Of a DNA stretch of 8,710 nt, positions 5,773-8,710 are shown piece by piece (positions within the stretch are counted from its first letter, which is position 1; each line of letters begins with the position of its first letter). The notes under the pieces are model-generated. The model searched no databases and was not told the DNA's origin. It saw nothing but the letters and a program-made list of their open reading frames with translations. The position numbers and the translations under genes were made by a program. This stretch comes from CAVPGH01 sp046726955 (GTDB lineage: Bacteria; Acidobacteriota; Vicinamibacteria; Fen-336), in NCBI GenBank assembly GCA_046726955.1, contig JBKPBQ010000247.1, positions 1 through 8,710 on the forward strand, in the 5' to 3' direction.

Positions 5773-7638
5773 GTGGAACGCTCGCGAGGCCGCGCCCGCG
5801 TCTTGCTGTTCGGTGCAGCCGCGGCGGTCGTCGCGTCGGGGGCGCGATCGCAGTCACCGCCCCCGCCTCCGGGCTCGCCGACGCCATCGATCGAGGTCCG
5901 GGTCAGCCAGCTCGGCTATCGGCCGGGCGACGCCAAGGTCGCCCTCGCGTTCTCCCGATCGCCGCTGCCCGACCGATTCGCCGTGCGCGAGGTGGCTGGC
6001 GATCGCATCGTGCTCGAGGGGGCGGCGCAGCCGGTGCCCGGCTCGTGGGCTTCTTTCACTCACCATGCGGAGCTGGACTTCACGGCGGTGCGCCGGCCGG
6101 GCCGCTACGTCTTGGTCGTGGGCGAGGTGCCCTCGCGGGAGCTCGTCGTCGACGACAGCGCGGGACGGGACCTGCCCGACGTCCTGCTCGAGTACATGCG
6201 CCAGCAGCGCTGCGGGTACAACCCGTGGCTGGACGCCGTGTGTCATCCGTTCGACGGCCGCACGGCGTACGGACCGCCTCCCGAGGGCCGATACGTCGAT
6301 GCCCGCGGCGGCTGGCACGACGCGGGCGACCTGCTGAAGTACCTGCTCACCTCCAGCACGGCCACCGCGCAGCTCCTCGTCGCGTACACGATCGCCCCCG
6401 CCGTCTTCGCGGATCGCGTGAACGCTCTCGGCCAGCCGGGCGCGAACGGCGTCCCGGACGTGCTCGACGAGGCGCGCTGGGGGCTCGAGTGGATGCTCCG
6501 GCTCCACCCTTCCAAGAAGGAGCTGTTCCACCAGGTCGCGGACGACCGGGATCACTCGGGCTGGCGGCTTCCGCAAGACGAGACGACGGACTACGGCTGG
6601 GGACCCGGCGGCTACCGCGTCGTCTACTTCGCCGACGGAAGCCCCCAGGGATTGAGGGAGTACAAGAGCGAGTCCACGGGCGTCGCCAACCTCGCCGGCC
6701 GCTACGCGGCGGCCATGGCCCTCGCGTACAGGGTCTGGAAGAGCGACCCCGCCCACGCGCCGTTTGCCCGCCGGTGCCTGCGCGCAGGCGTCGAGGTCTA
6801 CCGGCTCGGGAAAGCGCGGGAGGGCGTGCAGCAGGGCAACTCGTACGGCGCGCCCTACCGCTACGGCGAGTCGACGTGGGCCGACGACATGGAGTGGGGC
6901 GCCGCGGAGCTCTTCCGGGCGACGGGGGAGCCGGCCTACCTCCGCGACGCGCGACGGTACGCCGAGGCGATCGGCGCGACGTCGTGGATGGGCCGCGAGA
7001 CCGCCGGGCACTACCAGTTCTATCCGTTCCTGAACGCCGGTCACTTCGCGCTGCACGGGCTCGTGGAGCCCGCGTATGGCCGCAGGCTCGCCGGTTACTA
7101 CCGAGAGGGGATCGAGGCCTGCCGGCGGGCGGGGTCCGGGAATCCGTTCGGTATCGGCGTGCCCTTCATCTGGTGCTCGAACAACCTCGTGGTCGCGCTC
7201 GTCACGCAGTGCCGTCTCTACGAGCGGATGACCGGAGACGGTCGATACCGAGGCTTCGCGGCCGCGCAGCGGGATTGGCTCCTCGGCCGCAATCCCTGGG
7301 GGACGTCCATGATCACCGGCGTCCCCGAGGGGGGCGTCTTCCCGCGCGACGTCCACCTCATGACGACGCAGCTCACGAAGCGCGCGGTCCGAGGCGGCCT
7401 CGTGGACGGTCCGGTGCGCGAGGCGATCTTCCGGAGCCTGAAGGGCGTCACCATCCGCGAGCCGGATCCGCTCGCCGCGTTCCAGGATCCGCGGGCCGTC
7501 TACCACGACGACGTGGGCGACTACTCGACGAACGAGCCCACGATGGACGGCACGGCGTCGGCCATCCTTCTCTGGGCGCTGGAGGCGGCCGCCGGGGAAG
7601 GAGCACCCACGAGCCAGGGAGCAGCCGTTCGCCGGTAG
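5773..7638 (+). CDS. Secreted glycoside hydrolase family 9 enzyme
   Basis: The 621-residue product begins at GTG with a signal peptide (basic MERSRGRAR, hydrophobic VLLFGAAAAVVAS, probable cleavage near GARSQ), then a short Pro-rich linker. Residues about 39-127 form the N-terminal immunoglobulin-like domain typical of GH9 (VSQLGYRPGDAKVA, RRPGRYVLVVG). The (alpha/alpha)6 catalytic domain follows: GGWHDAGD at 179-186 with Asp183 and Asp186 as base positions, GVPDVLDEARWGLEWML from 226, LLGRNPWG at 503-510, and DYSTNEPTMDG at 583-593 with Glu588 as the likely acid. Inverting GH9 enzymes hydrolyse beta-1,4-glucans; some act on glucosaminides, and the PTMDG variant leaves the substrate open. The protein should act outside the cytoplasm. 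No ribosome binding site is evident before the GTG; the signal peptide supports this start. It is co-directional with the M48 gene, 70 bases downstream. Confidence 0.92.
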   Translation: MERSRGRARVLLFGAAAAVVASGARSQSPPPPPGSPTPSIEVRVSQLGYRPGDAKVALAFSRSPLPDRFAVREVAGDRIVLEGAAQPVPGSWASFTHHAELDFTAVRRPGRYVLVVGEVPSRELVVDDSAGRDLPDVLLEYMRQQRCGYNPWLDAVCHPFDGRTAYGPPPEGRYVDARGGWHDAGDLLKYLLTSSTATAQLLVAYTIAPAVFADRVNALGQPGANGVPDVLDEARWGLEWMLRLHPSKKELFHQVADDRDHSGWRLPQDETTDYGWGPGGYRVVYFADGSPQGLREYKSESTGVANLAGRYAAAMALAYRVWKSDPAHAPFARRCLRAGVEVYRLGKAREGVQQGNSYGAPYRYGESTWADDMEWGAAELFRATGEPAYLRDARRYAEAIGATSWMGRETAGHYQFYPFLNAGHFALHGLVEPAYGRRLAGYYREGIEACRRAGSGNPFGIGVPFIWCSNNLVVALVTQCRLYERMTGDGRYRGFAAAQRDWLLGRNPWGTSMITGVPEGGVFPRDVHLMTTQLTKRAVRGGLVDGPVREAIFRSLKGVTIREPDPLAAFQDPRAVYHDDVGDYSTNEPTMDGTASAILLWALEAAAGEGAPTSQGAAVRR

Positions 7639-7678
7639 GGCAAGCCGCCGGCAAGCTCAATATTCGCCGGCAGTTTCG
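7630..7678 (+). repeat. Three CGCCGG[TC]A repeats, last two forming a weak hairpin
   Basis: CGCCGGTA at 7630-7637 overlaps the GH9 stop codon, and CGCCGGCA recurs at 7646-7653 and 7665-7672. The inner GCCGGC palindromes of the last two copies can pair as a 6-bp stem with a 13-nt loop, followed by GTTTC. This could be a weak terminator for the GH9 gene or chance in GC-rich DNA. Confidence 0.25.
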
Positions 7679-7724
7679 CGCACCTGACGGCCGTCATACC
7701 CGCCGGGCGGTTTCCGACCAATAA

Positions 7725-8710
7725 ATGAGGATGCACATTGGGGATCCCATTCCCGCCAGCGCCCTGGCCCGCAACCCCGCGCTCCTGAAGCTCGATCTGT
7801 ACTGCCGGGGCGCTCGCCTCGACGAGTCCTGCTACGTCGAAGGTGACGGCGGGCGCAAGATCATGCGTACGCGCGCCGGCCTCGGCAGCGGCCTCGAGCT
7901 CGTGCTGCCGGGGAACCTCTGGACCAACGTCCCGGTCACCGAGCCCTTCGCGGCCCAATCGCCCTATGTCGTCCATCGGACGACCGGCGGGTACTGCATC
8001 CGATACGACGGCACGGACGTCGCCAGGGTGCGGCTCTCGCCCCGCCCGCAGTGGTACGACGCTCAGACGACCTCGGGCAAGCCGATGACCCGGATCGGCA
8101 CGCTGCAGGGAACCTACCTCGGCATCTACCAGGCCAAGGTGTGCGAGTACTGGACGGCCAAGCCGCAGAAGGTCAACTGCAAGTTCTGCTCAGTCGGCTT
8201 GAACCTCGGAGTGGACGACGCCGACGAGAAGTCCGTCTCCGAGGTCATGGAGGTCGTTCGGCGCGCGCGGGACGAGTCGGGGATCACCTACGTGGACTTC
8301 AACACCGGCCACTACGATGGCGACACCTACCTGGACATCCTCGAGCCCTACCTCGTGCGCATCAAGAAGGAGCTGGGGCTGCTCGTCGGGTTCCAGACCC
8401 CGCCCCATCGGGACCTGACGCGCTACGACCGGCTCCGCGAGATGGGCCTCAATCGCGTGTCGTTCTGCTTCGAGATCTTCGACCGCGCGCGGTTCCGCGA
8501 GATCTGTCCGGGCAAGGACGCCGAGTACGGCCTCGACTACTACCTGGAAGCCGTGCGCTACTGCGCGGCGCTCGGCCGCAAGGGGCCGCGCCACGAGCCC
8601 TGGGTCACGAACGGCGAGATCATCGCGGGGCTTGAGCCCGCGGAATCCTCGATCCGGGCGATCGACTGGATCACGTCGGTGGGGGCGATCCCCACCGTCT
8701 GCGTCTTCCG
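7725..8710 (+). CDS. Radical SAM superfamily protein with CX11CX2C motif (C-terminus outside window)
   Basis: The frame opens at ATG 7725, directly after an in-frame TAA at 7722, with a second ATG at 7731; no clear ribosome binding site precedes either. It is still open at the window end after 328 codons. An N-terminal region of about 135 residues has no motif I recognise. It is followed by a radical SAM core: Cys140, Cys152 and Cys155 (CEYW...NCKFCS) are the likely 4Fe-4S ligands. After them come VDFNTGHYDGD near 197-207, GFQTPPH, GLNRVSFCFEIFD, and toward the edge NGEIIAGLEP and PTVCVF, all with the strand/helix rhythm of a radical SAM TIM-barrel. The spacing CX11CX2C differs from the canonical CX3CX2C. 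I do not recognise the exact subfamily and give no reaction. It follows the GH9 gene by 86 bases in the same direction, possibly without functional link. Confidence 0.82.
   Translation, partial: MRMHIGDPIPASALARNPALLKLDLYCRGARLDESCYVEGDGGRKIMRTRAGLGSGLELVLPGNLWTNVPVTEPFAAQSPYVVHRTTGGYCIRYDGTDVARVRLSPRPQWYDAQTTSGKPMTRIGTLQGTYLGIYQAKVCEYWTAKPQKVNCKFCSVGLNLGVDDADEKSVSEVMEVVRRARDESGITYVDFNTGHYDGDTYLDILEPYLVRIKKELGLLVGFQTPPHRDLTRYDRLREMGLNRVSFCFEIFDRARFREICPGKDAEYGLDYYLEAVRYCAALGRKGPRHEPWVTNGEIIAGLEPAESSIRAIDWITSVGAIPTVCVF

Noticed and set aside
5854..7506. Minus-strand open frame of 550 codons opposite the GH9 gene
   Set aside because: It is a composition shadow; the plus frame has a signal peptide and all GH9 catalytic motifs.
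7699..7714. CCGC-CGG-GCGG-TTT hairpin before the radical SAM gene as a terminator
   Set aside because: The stem is only 4 bp and the T run only three bases.

Overview
The window is a GC-rich stretch with a strong preference for G or C at third codon positions. It suggests a high-GC environmental bacterium such as a myxobacterium, acidobacterium or gemmatimonad. That guess rests only on composition and gene families, and nothing here fixes the phylum. Five protein genes and one gene remnant are visible. The outer two genes run off the ends of the window. No rRNA, tRNA, CRISPR array or insertion sequence was seen.

Left part, minus strand (1-1491): the N-terminal 497 residues of a three-domain protein with an OmpR-type winged helix, an alpha/beta-hydrolase fold and a class III cyclase-like domain. 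Both enzyme domains appear to have lost key catalytic residues, so this is probably a transcription factor with ligand-sensing pseudo-enzyme domains. A non-coding region of about 420 bases follows (1492-1908). It holds a 7-bp tandem repeat, a weak terminator-like hairpin and one of two copies of a palindromic octamer.

Centre (1909-3579, minus): a multi-membrane-span protein of the lipase maturation factor family. Its last 63 codons run antisense through the 3' end of a decayed glycoside hydrolase family 1 (beta-glucosidase) gene on the plus strand (1942-2079). A deletion appears to have removed the rest of the GH1 gene and may have removed the original stop of the lipase maturation factor gene.

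Right part, plus strand (3726 to the end): a membrane-anchored M48 zinc metalloprotease with an N-terminal TPR-like region, then a secreted GH9 glycoside hydrolase, then the first two-thirds or so of a radical SAM enzyme with an atypical CX11CX2C cluster motif. The lipase maturation factor and M48 genes diverge from a 146-base region that holds a perfect CRP-type half-site pair (TGTGA-N6-TCACA) and a separate perfect 7-bp inverted repeat.

The genes do not form one obvious pathway. The two glycoside hydrolases (one intact, one dead) hint at an eroding polysaccharide-use locus. The lipase maturation factor/M48 pair looks like envelope protein quality control, but only by juxtaposition. The best candidates for something undescribed are the double-dead regulator, the antisense-derived tail on the lipase maturation factor, and the radical SAM protein.
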